64,000 bases of DNA from Metellina segmentata (GCA_947359465.1 OX375882.1:49357509-49421508), one strand, 5' to 3'. Shown: positions 10,549 through 22,200, counted from the first letter of the stretch. Program-made: numbers and translations. The notes: a model not told the origin generated them from the letters alone.

Positions 10549-12580
10549 CAGGGGTGGCCAACCTGTGGCGCATGCGCCAAACTTGGCGCATTGGATGATT
10601 ACAAGTGGCGCATTACATTATTGTGCCTCCTTATTCTTTTGAAGTAGGCGCCATAACTGAAAATATCTTCATATTTTCAACACCATAGTACTCTCAGTTC
10701 AATTCATAGCGCTTTCTTACTCCTCATTTCGTCGCAATTTTTTAAGTTTGCAATTTATATTCTGTGTGATACGACGTACTTGAGATCTGTTTGTTCTCTT
10801 TCAAGATTTTTTGTACTTTTTAATGATTTTTTTTTTTTACATTTCTGTTATCTATCACTGTGCAAAAGAAAATGAGCAAAAGAAGCGCAAAAAGTATGAG
10901 AGAAAAAGTGAATTCAACGAACAGTAAGAAAATGAGTTATTTACAGCAAGTACATCAGGAAATTCGATTTTTGCATTGTTTGTGAAACTACTCTTTCACA
11001 TAATAGAAGACATGATCCTAATAAACACTATAAAACACAGCATCAGGCTAACATAGAAGGAAAAATTAAACTTCTTCTCGGATCGGAGATACGTAAAGAA
11101 TATGTGACTAAAAAAAGGAAGAAATCAGAAGACAAAATATTTTTGCTAATGTAAGTTGTGAAGACGAGGCGATGACAGAACAGAAGCGTCTTTCTTTAGC
11201 ATTGGCGAAAAAAAAAACCTATTCTGACGGAGAAGCCTTGTTTCCAAATATTTGTGCACCATCTTGGTTATAAAGGTATTGAAAAGAAATCAGACGAAAT
11301 TGCTATACCAAGGCAGACTAATGCGAGATGTATCGTGGAACTCTCTCTGGATGTATTTCAACAACTGGAAGACCTCTCTAGCTTTGGATGAATCAATGGA
11401 CATATTTGATGTGGTCCAGTTATAAGCATTTTTGTAAGATGAATTGATTATAATTTTAATGACTTTGAAGAACTTGCCAGTCTGGAGTTATTGCATGATG
11501 AAACAAGAGGATCAGAGATATTTAAAATATAAATCATGCCAAGAAAATCTAAATTAGAAAATTGTACTCATCAATATGTGTACTGACGGTACGCCGTAAA
11601 TGGCACTACAACTTTGATTGGAAATTTTTTTAAATCATACTGCACTAAAATATCAATGTATTATACACCAAGAGGCACTGTGTGTAAAAAAAAATTTTTA
11701 ATGCAGCATGTTTTGTTGTGAAATGTGTGATTAAAATTGAAACAAGAGCATTAAACAGCCGAGAATTCAGAGAATATTTATTGAATTATTAGATTTGGAA
11801 TATGGTGAACCTTTTCTTTATTGTGAGGTGCGCTGGCTTTCTAGAGGTCAGGTTCTGAGTAGATTTTAGAAATTAAAAAATGCTATTTTTAATTTTTGAG
11901 AATAGGAAATTGAACTTTCTTGTTGAAAGAACCCTAATATTTGATAACAACTGGCTATTTGAATTGGCATTTTTAGTTCATGTACTAACCATCTCAATTA
12001 TCTAAATTCGACGCTACAAGGCAAGAAGTTCTTTCCTAGCTTAGTAAATAGCATTAATTCATTTAAAATGACATTAAATCTGTTCATCTCTCACTTATAA
12101 AATCAGGATTTGAGTCAATTTCCACCCTTAAAAGAGCAGAGGGGATGTGCTGCGGATAATAACAATTTGACCAAATATATTAAAATGAGTTATTACAAGG
12201 GTCATTTGAAAGTCGTTTTCATGATTTGTCTACAGAAGAAAACTACATGCTCGCATTAATAAAACATTTTCACTTGGTGAACAAATCGTAATGAAGATGC
12301 CTAGTACATAGAAATGGTACTTATTGATTTCAAAACAAATTCATTATTGAAATTGAAGTTTCATGAGCTTTATTATTTAGATCAAAATGCATCTTACATG
12401 ATTAATTTCTGGCGTTCTGTACACTGTAAACATTTTCCGGAACTAAGAAAATGTGCAAAAAGTTATATATGTCGTGTTGGAATGACATACAGATGTGATC
12501 AAGCATTTTCATCCACGAAATTTATTGAAAGGAAAACGAGGTTGCGAATGACTGATTCAAATTTGAAGAATTCTCTGTAA
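10549..12580 (+). mobile_element. hAT element, right end missing
   Basis: Begins with CAGGGGTGGCCAACC and then repeats of GGCGCAT, a terminus typical of hAT elements. The body holds a decayed transposase up to the stop codon at 12578-12580. The next base starts another element (12581-18582). A matching right terminus was not found after that insertion, so the hAT lost its right end. Confidence 0.8.
10872..12580 (+). pseudogene. hAT transposase (GTF2IRD2/ZBED-like), decayed
   Basis: Starts MSKRSAKSMREKVNS at 10872. With frame changes it continues through a BED-type zinc finger (LSHNRRHDPNKHYKTQH), a central region reading NDFEELASLELLHDETRGSE, and the C-terminal hAT dimerisation domain in the intact frame 12314-12580, where RKCAKSYICRVGMTYRCDQ and FSSTKFIERKTRLRMTD match the C-terminal pattern of the vertebrate GTF2IRD2/ZBED-like transposases. 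Several stops and frameshifts interrupt it, so it is inactive. Family assignment is from motif order; subfamily is inferred. Confidence 0.85.
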
Positions 12581-12981
12581 CTAGGGGGCCTGCCCCCTGC
12601 TCGCTAACGCTCGCCAACCCCCGGAGGATTGCTTCGCAATCCTCATTGGTTCGCTGCGCGAACATAGGCTCGCTTCGCTCGCCTCAATGAAGACAGGTGT
12701 CCTAGCAGAACGGATTGTTTACAAAATATGTTACAAAAAAATTGTTTTTCAAATCTAAATTTGCTGTATTACAGAAAAAATATATACAGTATCTCTAAAA
12801 TCAGAATTCAAATGGAAACTTTGTGCAAATTTTGACTCGAAATGTGAGCGTTGCTTTGGAAATTGAATACCCAGCATGTTGTTTGTGTGTACATTTTCCC
12901 AGCACTCAAACAACCCACACTTTTTCATTGAGTTTGTTGCCGAAAGTTGTAGTGCAAGCGTCTTGTTGAACTATAATTGTT

Positions 12982-13024
12982 GGCCCTGAAAAGGACCGTT
13001 TTTTTAAATGGCCCTGAAAAGATC
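12982..13024 (-). promoter_or_regulatory. two histone-mRNA-type 3' stem-loops
   Basis: On the minus strand 12997-12982 reads GGTCCTTTTCAGGGCC: a six-base-pair stem (GGUCCU/AGGGCC, one G-U pair) and a UUUC loop, the form bound by stem-loop binding protein in replication-dependent histone mRNAs. A second, damaged copy (GATCTTTTCAGGGCC) lies just upstream in the same direction at 13024-13010. No histone coding sequence was found on the minus strand to the right, so this is probably a relic or a coincidental hairpin inside a repeat. Confidence 0.45.
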
Positions 13025-13099
13025 ATCCGCTTTCTTTGATTTCTATTATAAACTAACTGCAACAGCTCATTAAAATTTCCTTTTTTTTTTCAATAAAAT

Positions 13100-13471
13100 T
13101 TCATCCGATAACGCTATAAATTCAATCGATGCGCGAGACTTCGCGATAAACAAACAATCGTACAGTGTTGCCAAAACGCTATTACAAATAACGTCTTTTT
13201 TGCGTGCCACGTAAGAGAATTATATATATAGATATACATTGTTTTACATACAATATAGTTAAAACATTTAACAATGTTAATTATGTCGATAAACATACTT
13301 TTATTAAAAAGTTACTAAGGATATGGCAGGACCATGAACGTAAGGTAGAAAAGGTGCTTGAATTGTATGGCGCATCTGAATTCGTATGTGAAAAAATTGG
13401 CGCATGGTATGTAAATTTAGTTGTATCGCTCATTTGCATTTAAAAAAAATACAACAATATATTATTCAACA
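13100..13471 (-). repeat. probable Copia 3' LTR
   Basis: Immediately after the Copia polyprotein end, on the minus strand, a purine-rich tract AATAAGGGAGAG is followed by TGTTGAATAATATATTG, the expected polypurine tract and LTR start. The far end of the LTR is not determined. No second copy of this sequence was found upstream of gag. Confidence 0.5.
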
Positions 13472-13792
13472 CTCTCCCTTATTGTTCATTTTGTTTTTAA
13501 GAGTTTTATTATTTGTGTTTTTCCCAATCCAAAATCTTTGCATTCAGGGTAGTAAGCTTTGACTTGTGAAAAGGTTTTGTGAGTCCATCTGTCAGTTGAT
13601 TTTCAGTGCTAATCTTTGAAACTTCTATTTCTCTTTCCTGTACCTTTTCCCTGACAAAAAATGACGCATCTTTATGTGTTTGGTTCTCCTATGCAACTCC
13701 GGATTCTTTGCAAGTCTTATTGCCGCTTCATTATCTATCCAAAGCATTGGTGTTACTTCAACTTCAGTCATTTCTCTTAACAATCTACTAAG

Positions 13793-14221
13793 CTAAACCA
13801 AATCCTTTGTTGCTTCACTAGCTGCAACTATTTCTGCTTCTGTTGTTGAGAGTACAACTGAAGATTGTCTTTGGCTTGTCCACAATATTGCTCCACCGGC
13901 ATACAGGCAAACAATACCAGTTGTTGAACGTCCGGTTTTATCATCTCCAACATAGTCGGGATCGCTAAATCCTTCTAAATGTCCTTGGCTAAAGTTGGAT
14001 TTGCAAATTATACCTTTATATTGTGTTCCTTTTAAATATCTGAATATTCGTTTGGTTTTTATAATATCAGTACTGGTAGGATTTTCAATACTTCTTGCTA
14101 AATAGTTAACAGAAAATGCTATACCTGGTCGTGATGCAATTGCTATATATAGGAGAGTTCCTTTTGCTGATCTGAAGGAACAATTCCCTTTTATATCATT
14201 TATTGTCTTGAGAATTATCAT
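13793..14221 (-). pseudogene. Copia RNase H region
   Basis: Contains the Copia end-of-polyprotein motifs FSDPDYVGDDKTGRSTTG and VVLSTTEAEIVAASEATKD. After a stop at 13793 the same reading continues with NEAAIRLAKNPELHRRTKHI, the conserved tail of Copia RNase H. This domain removes the RNA strand during reverse transcription. It is one part of the broken polyprotein. Confidence 0.9.
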
Positions 14222-14465
14222 TAATCATTGGTGTTGAAACTGCTTTGCAATTTTCAATTCCAAAATCTTCCAACATTTTCTTAATATAGCATGATTGGGT
14301 GATTTTTATTGAACCATCATTTCTTTGTTCAATCTCAATGCTCAAAAAAATATGAAGGAGGTTTGAAGGTAATCTTAAATTCTGTTTTCAATTCATTTAA
14401 AAATTTATGTATTTCATCTTGGTTTGTTGATGCAACTAAACCATCATCCACATAGAGTGCAAGTA

Positions 14466-14705
14466 TTATTCTATGATCATTTCTATTTCTGATAAATAAA
14501 CAAGGATAGATGCGCTTCTAGTGAAACCGAGCTTTGTGAGAAAACTTCCAAATCTTTCATTCCAACATCTAGGAACTTGCTTTAGTCCATATAAGTTACG
14601 GTTTAGTTTGCAGACCTTATTTGCTCCATCACTAAAGCCTTCTGGTTGAGATACATATATTTCTTCAAAAAGTTCGCCGTACAAAAAAAGGTGCTGAAGC
14701 ATCAA
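14466..14705 (-). pseudogene. Copia reverse transcriptase fragment
   Basis: Shows EEIYVSQPEGF and KLNRNLYGLKQVPRCW, the standard Copia RT signature. The catalytic YVDD box is readable just below the break, near 14440-14450 (ALYVDDGLV). Frameshifts separate it from the RNase H part. Confidence 0.9.
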
Positions 14706-15262
14706 ATTGCATTAAGTGCATATTTTCACTAGCTGCTACGCTAATTAAGATACGGACAGTATTTTTATTTGTTACTGGACTAAATGTCTCTTCATAGTTA
14801 ACTCCTTTACGTTGAGAAAAACCTTTTGCTACTATTCTTGCCTTGTATTTATCTATCGAGCCATCCGTTAGTTTTAAGTTTGAAAACCCCTTTCCTTGCT
14901 ATCGGTTTGAATCCGGCTGGCAAATCCACTACTCCCCTAGTTTGGTTTTCCTTTAGATATTTTATTTCACTGTCCATAGCATGTAACTACTTTTTTTTTT
15001 CCTTAGTCCTTATTGCTTCATCGTAGGTTTCTGGTTCATCCATATTTTCCACTATTGAGTGCAAATTGTAATCATCATATCTTGAAGGTTTCTTAATTCT
15101 AGATATATCCCTAAGTTGTCTTTGATCTACTGTGTCCTGCTGTTTTACCATTATCTTGTCAGTTCCTCTTCGTTCTCTTAAATCATCTTCACATTTATTT
15201 TCAATATCTTCATCTGTATTTTCTTCTGATTCTACAGTTTTTGGTAGTGTATTTGAGAACTC

Positions 15263-15987
15263 TTACTTTTGGAATATTACATCACGACATCGAAGTACCA
15301 AATCATTTATTTCATCATAAATTCTGTAGCTATCATCACCATCACAGCTTATTAAAATTCTAGATCTTGCCTTTGGATCCATCTTGCTTCTCTTTTGATT
15401 ATGAATCCATCCACTACATGCAGTTCCAATCTCTCGTAGATGCTTAAGTCTTAGTTTCTTGTCTTGCCATACTTCATAGGGTGACTTTCCATCAACCGAG
15501 GACTTCGCAGTTTTGTTTAATTTTTTTATGCTGCTGTATTGATTAGCTCTGCTCAAAACTTTTGTGGAAAAATCTTTCTGGAATACATGAAAGATCTAGC
15601 TGCCTTAACTAAGGTTCTATTCTCCCGTTCGGCACATCCGTTTTGCTGTGGAGTATATGGTGTTGTAAACAGCTGTCTCACGCCATATTTCTTTAGTAAC
15701 ATTCTCATTTGCTCATTTTCAAATTCTCCACCATTGTCACTGTGGAATTCTTTTATCGGATGACCTTGAGCTTTTGCTTCTTCAATCACTTGATTTAACT
15801 TTTCCAGAGCTTCTGACTTTTCTTTGATAAAGTGTACAAAGCGCATTAGAGAAAAATCATCTTTAAAGCAAACAAAGTAACGAAAGCCTGAATTGGATGG
15901 ACCTTGAAATGGTCCACAGATATCTCCATGCAGTGTTTCTCCTTGCTTGGTTGCTCGTGGTCGGGTTCCAAATTTCTGACGATGCAT
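15263..15987 (-). pseudogene. Copia integrase region
   Basis: Two overlapping frames cover the integrase core. The catalytic D-D-E positions are visible: the Asp in GDICGPFQGPS, the Asp in FHSDNGGEFEN and the Glu in QQNGCAERENRT. Downstream, YEVWQDKKLRLKHLREIG is the usual linker after the core. The zinc-binding N-terminal part is lost to stops above 15987. Confidence 0.9.
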
Positions 15988-16173
15988 TTTTCCTTTTATG
16001 CATCATGTACAATGTTCATCTTTAATGTTTGCCTTTATGTTCAATTCTCTTCAATAAGATCTTTAATACATCTTTTAACTTGATGACCCATTCTTTCATG
16101 ATAAAGCTGCAAAACATTTTGATCTCCTATGAAATGTGCTTCTGTCAACTGTGATGCGCTTTTGCTTTCATTT

Positions 16174-16380
16174 CTACTTTAAACACAGTCCTCCATTCTC
16201 TTTACGATAGCCATTAAAATATGTTTTCTTGTTTACCTTTAGGCTACATCTATTTGGACCTGAGATAAATTCATTGTTGGGAAGTGAATCGTGAGTTTTT
16301 ATAATTGAAAAAAGATTTTTCTTAATATCAGGAACATACCACACATTTTCAAGAACTAAATGAAGTATACTTCCATTCAC
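16174..16380 (-). pseudogene. Copia protease-integrase junction fragment
   Basis: LENVWYVPDIKKNLFSI is the hallmark of the segment between Copia protease and the integrase zinc finger. A protease active-site-like DNGVTRHIT lies further upstream near 16515 in another frame. Confidence 0.8.
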
Positions 16381-17822
16381 AAATGATTCAACTTCAATTG
16401 TTCCTTAGCCCAAAACTTTACCTTCTTGTTCATTTGCTGAACTTACTTTAACAGAATGCTCAAATTCCTTATAGGTTTTGAAAAATTGATTTTGGTTAGT
16501 AATATGTCTTGTGACACCATTATCAAAGTACCAGTTTCTTTGTCATCAATTTCTGCAACAAATGCTTGATCATCTATTGATAGCATGAAGGTTTTTCCCT
16601 TGAGGTTTCTTATCTTGTATTATTTTATAATTCTTTGTTTTCGTGTCTTCCTTTTTTGGTCTTCCATCAGCAATCTATTTATAACAATCTTTAATCTAAT
16701 GGCCTTTCTTTTTACAATAATTGCATGGATATGTGTACCTCTTGTTACCTTTCTCATTTACTCTATCTTTGACAATTTTTCTTGGCTGTTAAGGCTTCCT
16801 GATTAACACTTTCTGATTTAGAGGTTAACTTGCTTGCTTCTGTGAAGAGCCAGTTGATGAGATTGTCCACATTCCTTTCTTTATCTTTATGAATCATAAA
16901 CCAAGTTGTTTGAAATTTGAATAATCTCTGGGTAGAATTTCAAATATCTTGCATATTAGAAAAATTGGAGGCAATTTTCATTTTCGCTGTTTTGACATTT
17001 TCCTATTTCTTGAAGATTGTTCCAAAGTTGCCTAATAAAAGACAAGTTTCCAGACATACCTATATTCTTTTCCATTTACAACCAAAAATCTCCAAACAAA
17101 TTTCAAAGGCTTTGTTTTCTTCTACACCAGCAAAAAGATTGTAGAGTTTGGTCCAAACCTCATCTGGGCTTAAAAGATTTCTTATTTGAGCTCTCATTTT
17201 TGAAATCAAGGTTGAAACTAATAGAAACATTATTTCTGATTGTGTCTTGTTAAAGTTTTCCAGGTATTTCTTGTTGACATTTCTTTCTTCTAACGTTACT
17301 GCATATGGGTTCTTTAGGTAAGGTAAGACCTTTTAATTTGATCTGAACCAAATATTTCCAATCTTCTCAGTTTCCCTTTCCTTGAAGAGGTTCAATTTTC
17401 TGCATGGCTTGTTCCATTTTCTTTTCTCTATAATAAAAAAAAATTACCGCCGCCGGATTGAAAACTGTGTTGTTTAACTCGATTGTTAGACGGTTTACCG
17501 AGAAAGTACTGATCGGGAAAAAAAAATAATAACATGGTATGTTATTCATCGTATTTCCTGGACAATTATTAAGATTTTTTTTCCGATGCGGCTATTAGTT
17601 TAGGGTTTATTAAGTGCCAAAATTGAAGAAGCGAAATTTCTTCCGCGCGTGAGCAAAACACATACAAATTTTCAGTCTTCATCCAAGAGGTTTTTTTAAA
17701 GAGTACCTCTCAACGTAAATTTTTGCAGCTCGTTGAGTTTTTTTTGATAGTTCAATTTGGTTCTTGATAATATTTTTTTGAAATTCGGGAATAATCGGGA
17801 CATTTTCGTTACTTTTTTTTTT

Positions 17823-18355
17823 AAACTGTCATATCTATATTTTATTACAATAAATTTTTAATTTTGAAACTATCGCAGTATATCTCAGAATGTACTTTTT
17901 TTTAATACGGTACAATTATTTTTGAAATTGGTTAATAAATAAATTCGATGCGATCAAAAGTTGGTCATACAAAATTCGGAATCTTTGTATATTTTCGCTA
18001 CTTTTTGTTAAAACCATAATATCTACAGCTAAATACTATTATTTTTTAAATTTGAGAACATTCACTGAATACATTACATTATACTCTTTCTTATGGTACA
18101 ATTACTTTTTAAATTGGTTAATAAATGAAATCGTTACAATGAAAAGTAGGTCATACAATTTTCGGAATTTTCCGATCGTAATTTCCGATACAAAACTAAA
18201 CCTGTCATATCTACATTTTATTACTATTAGTTTTTAATTTTGAAAATATCGCAGTATACCCCAGAATCTACTCTTTCTTACGGTAAATTTTTTATTAAAA
18301 TTGGTTTATAAATAAATTCGATGCAATCAAAAGTTGGTCACACAAATTCCGTATT
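17823..18355. repeat. three imperfect tandem units of about 182-186 bp
   Basis: Units begin near 17824, 18010 and 18192. Each contains a CATATCTA(C/T) block, then ATCGCAGTAT-like or CACTGAATAC text, TTAATACGGTACAATTA-like text, AAATTGGTTAATAAAT and AAAAGTTGGTCATACA. Divergence between units is substantial. Confidence 0.75.
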
Positions 18356-18631
18356 TTTTATTTCGCGGAGCAGGTTCCTCACGCATATAGATAGGAAATA
18401 TACGAATTATTAAAATAGTTGCGCTGTCCAGGAGATTCACTCTGTGAAAGGAATGCTGGTTTGCGAAGCAAACCAAATGGGATCTGTGAAAGGAGTGTTG
18501 GTTTTTGAAGCAAACGAAATGGGATGCGTAGCAATCCTCGGGGATTGGCGAGAGTAAGCGAGCAGGGAGCGGAACCCCCTAGTATCTTAAGAAAAAATGG
18601 CGTTAAGGTTAGGAACGTATTCTATAACCAA

Positions 18632-18715
18632 TTGCAATAAAACCATCCAAAATAGTAAAACAAAAGTCGTGTACCAATTTTAGGAAGATTGAGGTGACAG
18701 ATGAAGAAAGTAGAC
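18632..18715 (+). repeat. direct repeat, right copy (84 bp)
   Basis: Partner of 10461-10548. It ends GATGAAGAAAGTAGAC and is followed by AGACACAGAAAAG rather than the hAT terminus. Confidence 0.85.
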
Positions 18716-18734
18716 AGACACAGAAAAGTTTAAA

Positions 18735-18790
18735 AAGCAGTTCCTGTGCCGTCGAAAATAGCCCGTGCGTTGCTTTAGTATGACGTTAAT
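18735..18790 (+). repeat. SINE S1, 3' half of the split copy
   Basis: GCCGTCGAAAATAGCCCGTG and CGTTGCTTTAGTATGACG match the S1 tail and complete the 5' half at 10355-10460. Confidence 0.6.
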
Positions 18791-19224
18791 AAACTACCTA
18801 CCTACTCCACCGAGTTTTGGTTTCATAAGCAAAATGCGTAAATGAAGACGAAGTGGGAAGTAAAAGTATTTCGAGTAAGAGCAAAAACTACCACGCGACC
18901 ATTGTAAACAAATATGTGCATCGAAATTGCTTGCACTGATGGGAATCCATGTTCTCTGATTGAATTTTATTTTTCTGGTGGATGACATGCTTTGCGTTTC
19001 TTATGAAGCAATTTTTGCCTCAAACATATTGTTTTTCTCACGAGCCTACCTTGAGTATCTAATACATTTCTCTCTGTTATGAAATTTGCGTTGTTCTACC
19101 GAAGAACATTATTAGACATGATGTAAAATCAAAGATGTTAATATTTTCGAGCATTCTTTTTTGCAATAGTTATTGTTTATAATGAATAGAGGAGTGATAA
19201 TTTTTGGATGAACGAGGTTGTGAA
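18791..19224. other. region upstream of the CAP-Gly gene
   Basis: Presumed promoter and 5' untranslated region of the plus-strand CAP-Gly gene. A seven-codon upstream open frame (19208-19228) lies in it. No TATA box assigned. Confidence 0.4.
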
Positions 19225-19228
19225 ATGA
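19208..19228 (+). promoter_or_regulatory. upstream ORF overlapping the main start codon
   Basis: ATG at 19208 encodes six residues (MNEVVK) and its TGA (19226-19228) overlaps the main ATG (19225-19227) as ATGA. This arrangement can lower initiation at the main start or allow re-initiation. It is visible in the sequence; a regulatory effect is inferred. Confidence 0.5.
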
Positions 19229-19266
19229 ATTCGGAGGAATCGGATACAGCAGATTTAAAAGATGAA
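19225..19266 (+). CDS. CAP-Gly gene exon 1
   Basis: Fourteen codons, MNSEESDTADLKDE, ending at a GTAAAT donor. The start was chosen because the upstream ATG at 19208 runs straight into a stop. Confidence 0.65.
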
Positions 19267-22200
19267 GTAAATCCAACCTATTTTATGTAACGTTCAGATT
19301 CTAATTTTACTTGTTTTATTCATGAGTATTTTCTAATATATTAGTTTCTATTTCAGAGTTCAACTTCTGAAGAAGACAAAAAGTTTGTCAGTCAAGGTGT
19401 GGCGTTCGTCATCGGGCATACACGAAACGGATTCGTAGCTTTATGTGCAAGTGTAGCTACTTTATTGAAGGAACAAGCAAAGTATGTTTCATAATTTTCA
19501 ACACATTTTTGTTATTATTACTCCTAATTACATCAATGTCATCGCTCTAATTATATCCAATCTACCTTATAAGGACTTTTAATTTGCTACGAAATCATTG
19601 TTACTATAACTGCTCAATATATTGCACATTTGAAAGTATCGCTCTTTTCTTGTCTCCCAGTGAATTTTCATTTGGAATTGAGTGTTCAAAAGTCACTTGT
19701 TTCTTAGTTGAAAACAGCTGTGAATGTCTCCAGTGTGGACGAGGAGAAATTTCTATTAAAATATTCTATCAAGTTGTATTTTTTTAAAGATTTTCATTGA
19801 TTTTGTGCTTTAATACTACTTAAGTGATTAAAAAAGCAGTTCAGTCTAATTGACAAAGCTTAATCTTTAAAACTGATAAATCCTTTATACACTATAACAA
19901 AAAAATTGACGCACCAAGAAGGAATCATCCAATTGCTTTGAAATTTCGTATGCAAAAATGTTTTGACCAAATATGCAAATGATTAAAATTTGGTGTCCAA
20001 TAAATGAATAGTACGATCTCCAGCGCATCGGAACTGTGCATCCAGCAGATGTATATAAGGAGTTGTTCTTGAACTGTTGTTAAAAATTTCTACTGCATTG
20101 CGATTTAGGATACCTTTCAACGACTGAAAAAATGCCTTGCCGCAGGATTCGAGCTCATTACGAGCAACTTTCTGAGTTTGAAAGAGGTTGTATCATTGGA
20201 TTGAAAGAGACAGGTTGGGCAAATTGGAGAATCGCTCGTCATGTGAGTCGAAGCGATGCAGCAATTAGAAGATGCTGGCAAGAGTGGGTGGACAGTGGCA
20301 GATTTCAGCGTCATGATGGTAGCGGTCGACGTAGGGCCACAACAGATCACAAGGACAGAGTGACTGTCAGATCAGCTGTCACAGCGACTGATTCATCGCT
20401 ATCAACCATCAGTCATGCGACCCACACACGAGTGTCTACCATGACCATTCACAGACGGTTGAGAGAGCGAAATCTACGCTCGTACCGACTGTTACGCCAC
20501 CTGACACGCCTGCACACTGTCGAGCCAGATTACAGTGGTGCTTGGCTCGATCAGGCTGTAATGATGCTGACTGGGGACGTATAGTCTTTAGCGACAAATC
20601 CCGCTTCCAACTGTGCCCTGCCGATCATCGAAGATGTGTCTGGAGACGCCCAGGGCAGCATGCCGATCCTGCTTTCCCTATTGCACGCCACACGGGCCCT
20701 CAACAAGGAGTTATGGTCTGGGGTGCCATTTCCCTTGATAGCCGGACCCCTTTGGTCGTCATTGGAGGTACACTTACTGCACAGCGGTACATTGACGACA
20801 TTCTGAGACCTGTTTTGCTACCGTTCCTTTCGCAGTACCCTGGGCTTATCCAGGAGCTTTATCGGTCTATGCCACGCTGTGTGGCAGCTTGCATCCAGGC
20901 TAGAGGCAGGTCAACACCTTATTGAGCTCGTTACTGTAACTCTGAAATAAATCATTCAATTGTTCTGAAATTTTAATAATTTTCTATTCTGTACATAATT
21001 TTCCTATCCACCAATTTTTGTCCCCATCGGACAACTCCTTGGTGCGTCGATTTTTTTGTTATAGAGTGTATATTCTTTTTAAAAAACCTACATAATTCCT
21101 GTAAGTTAAAAGCATAGAAAAGGATAACTCATCCTCATGTCTTTATGCTACATAACTTGTTAAAATTAATTGTGAGATATGTATTAACTTTATCCTTTTC
21201 GTAAGCAGAATATTTAACAGGTAAAATATTGCTTTTACAGTGACATATCTAGTTTTTCATTTTCTGCAAATATTACCCTTACCAAAATTTTGAACTACTT
21301 TTAGTTTTTCTGATTCATTTATAAAATTTACCTGAAGAAAATATTTTTAAATCCACACTGAAGGAACAAAATTCAGTATGTTTTGTTTCCTAAAATTGCC
21401 CTTACTTACATTAAAAATATTTTGTACGAACTATACACACTAAATGATCTTTTGATTCAAATTAGCCTTAAAATTGGACATATGTAGTTCTTAAAATAAA
21501 GTTTAGAAATTTAAAGTAGGTAGGTAAGTGCAATGCCACTATTAAAGTATAACATCAATATTCACAACAGATTTAAATTTTAACCAAAATGTGTATAAAA
21601 ATTATTAAAGTAATGAAAAGGAGTTCCTCTTTTTTAGATTGAAACTTGAAAATGAAGCTCTTAAACAGGAAATAGCTTTATTGAAAAGTGAACATATAGT
21701 TGTACCACCTGACAAAAATGTAAACTGTAAATGTAAAGAAAGTTTTACATCATGTTCAACAAAAGATACAAACTCTGAACGGCCTGTGTTATTAGAAAAA
21801 GGAATACAGTATTCTGATTCATTAAATCACAAGAAATTTAAAAGAAAAGTAAGTACCTCAAAATTCTTATAAATCTATTTCAGTGTTTCAAAGCCTCTTT
21901 TCTATGAAGTATCACTTCCAATATTTACATTTTAGTTTTAATAAAACCTAAAATTCTAGTCTACTACGAGGAAATCTTTTATTGAAATTATGAGATTGAT
22001 TATTATGTGTACTCTAAATAAATTGTGCATATTTACAGAAATGTATTACATTATTTTGCTAAGTTTTCAAAATGAAGGACAGGTATTTTGAGACAAAAAA
22101 TTTAACCCAGTATGACAACACATTAACAAAACAAAATTATCTCGCATTCTTAACACTAGAAAGATGGAAAGCTGCCTTATACTGAAAAAGATGAAAGTGG

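Larger units (their letters stand above)
13473..17417 (-). mobile_element. Ty1/Copia retrotransposon, decayed
   Basis: All Copia domains are present in the order gag, protease-like, integrase, reverse transcriptase, RNase H on the minus strand. Gag starts at 17417 (MEQAMQKIEPLQGKGN, then EDWKYLVQIKLKG) and is broken by stops; a degraded zinc knuckle lies near 16740. Multiple frameshifts show it is inactive. A 3' LTR start is visible at 13471; no 5' LTR is visible to the right of gag, where instead there is a T-rich stretch and a tandem repeat array. Confidence 0.9.
12581..18582. mobile_element. 6-kb element with GC-rich hairpin-bearing inverted termini
   Basis: The ends are inverted copies: the left starts CTAGGGGGCCTGCCCCCTGC and continues TCGCTAACGCTCGCCAA; the right ends ...GGCGAGAGTAAGCGAGCAGG then GAGCGGAACCCCCTAG. 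Inside the left terminus is a perfect 9-bp hairpin, GAGGATTGC-TTC-GCAATCCTC (12624-12644), and GC-rich palindromes around GGTTCGCTGCGCGAAC and GGCTCGCTTCGCTCGCC. The surrounding genome is strongly AT-rich, so these ends stand out. The interior carries the Copia element and tandem repeats; no transposase of its own is recognisable. It sits exactly after the stop codon of the hAT transposase. Confidence 0.7.

Noticed and set aside
13204..13443. Plus-strand open frame of 79 codons
   Set aside because: Lies in the probable Copia 3' LTR on the opposite strand; no domain.
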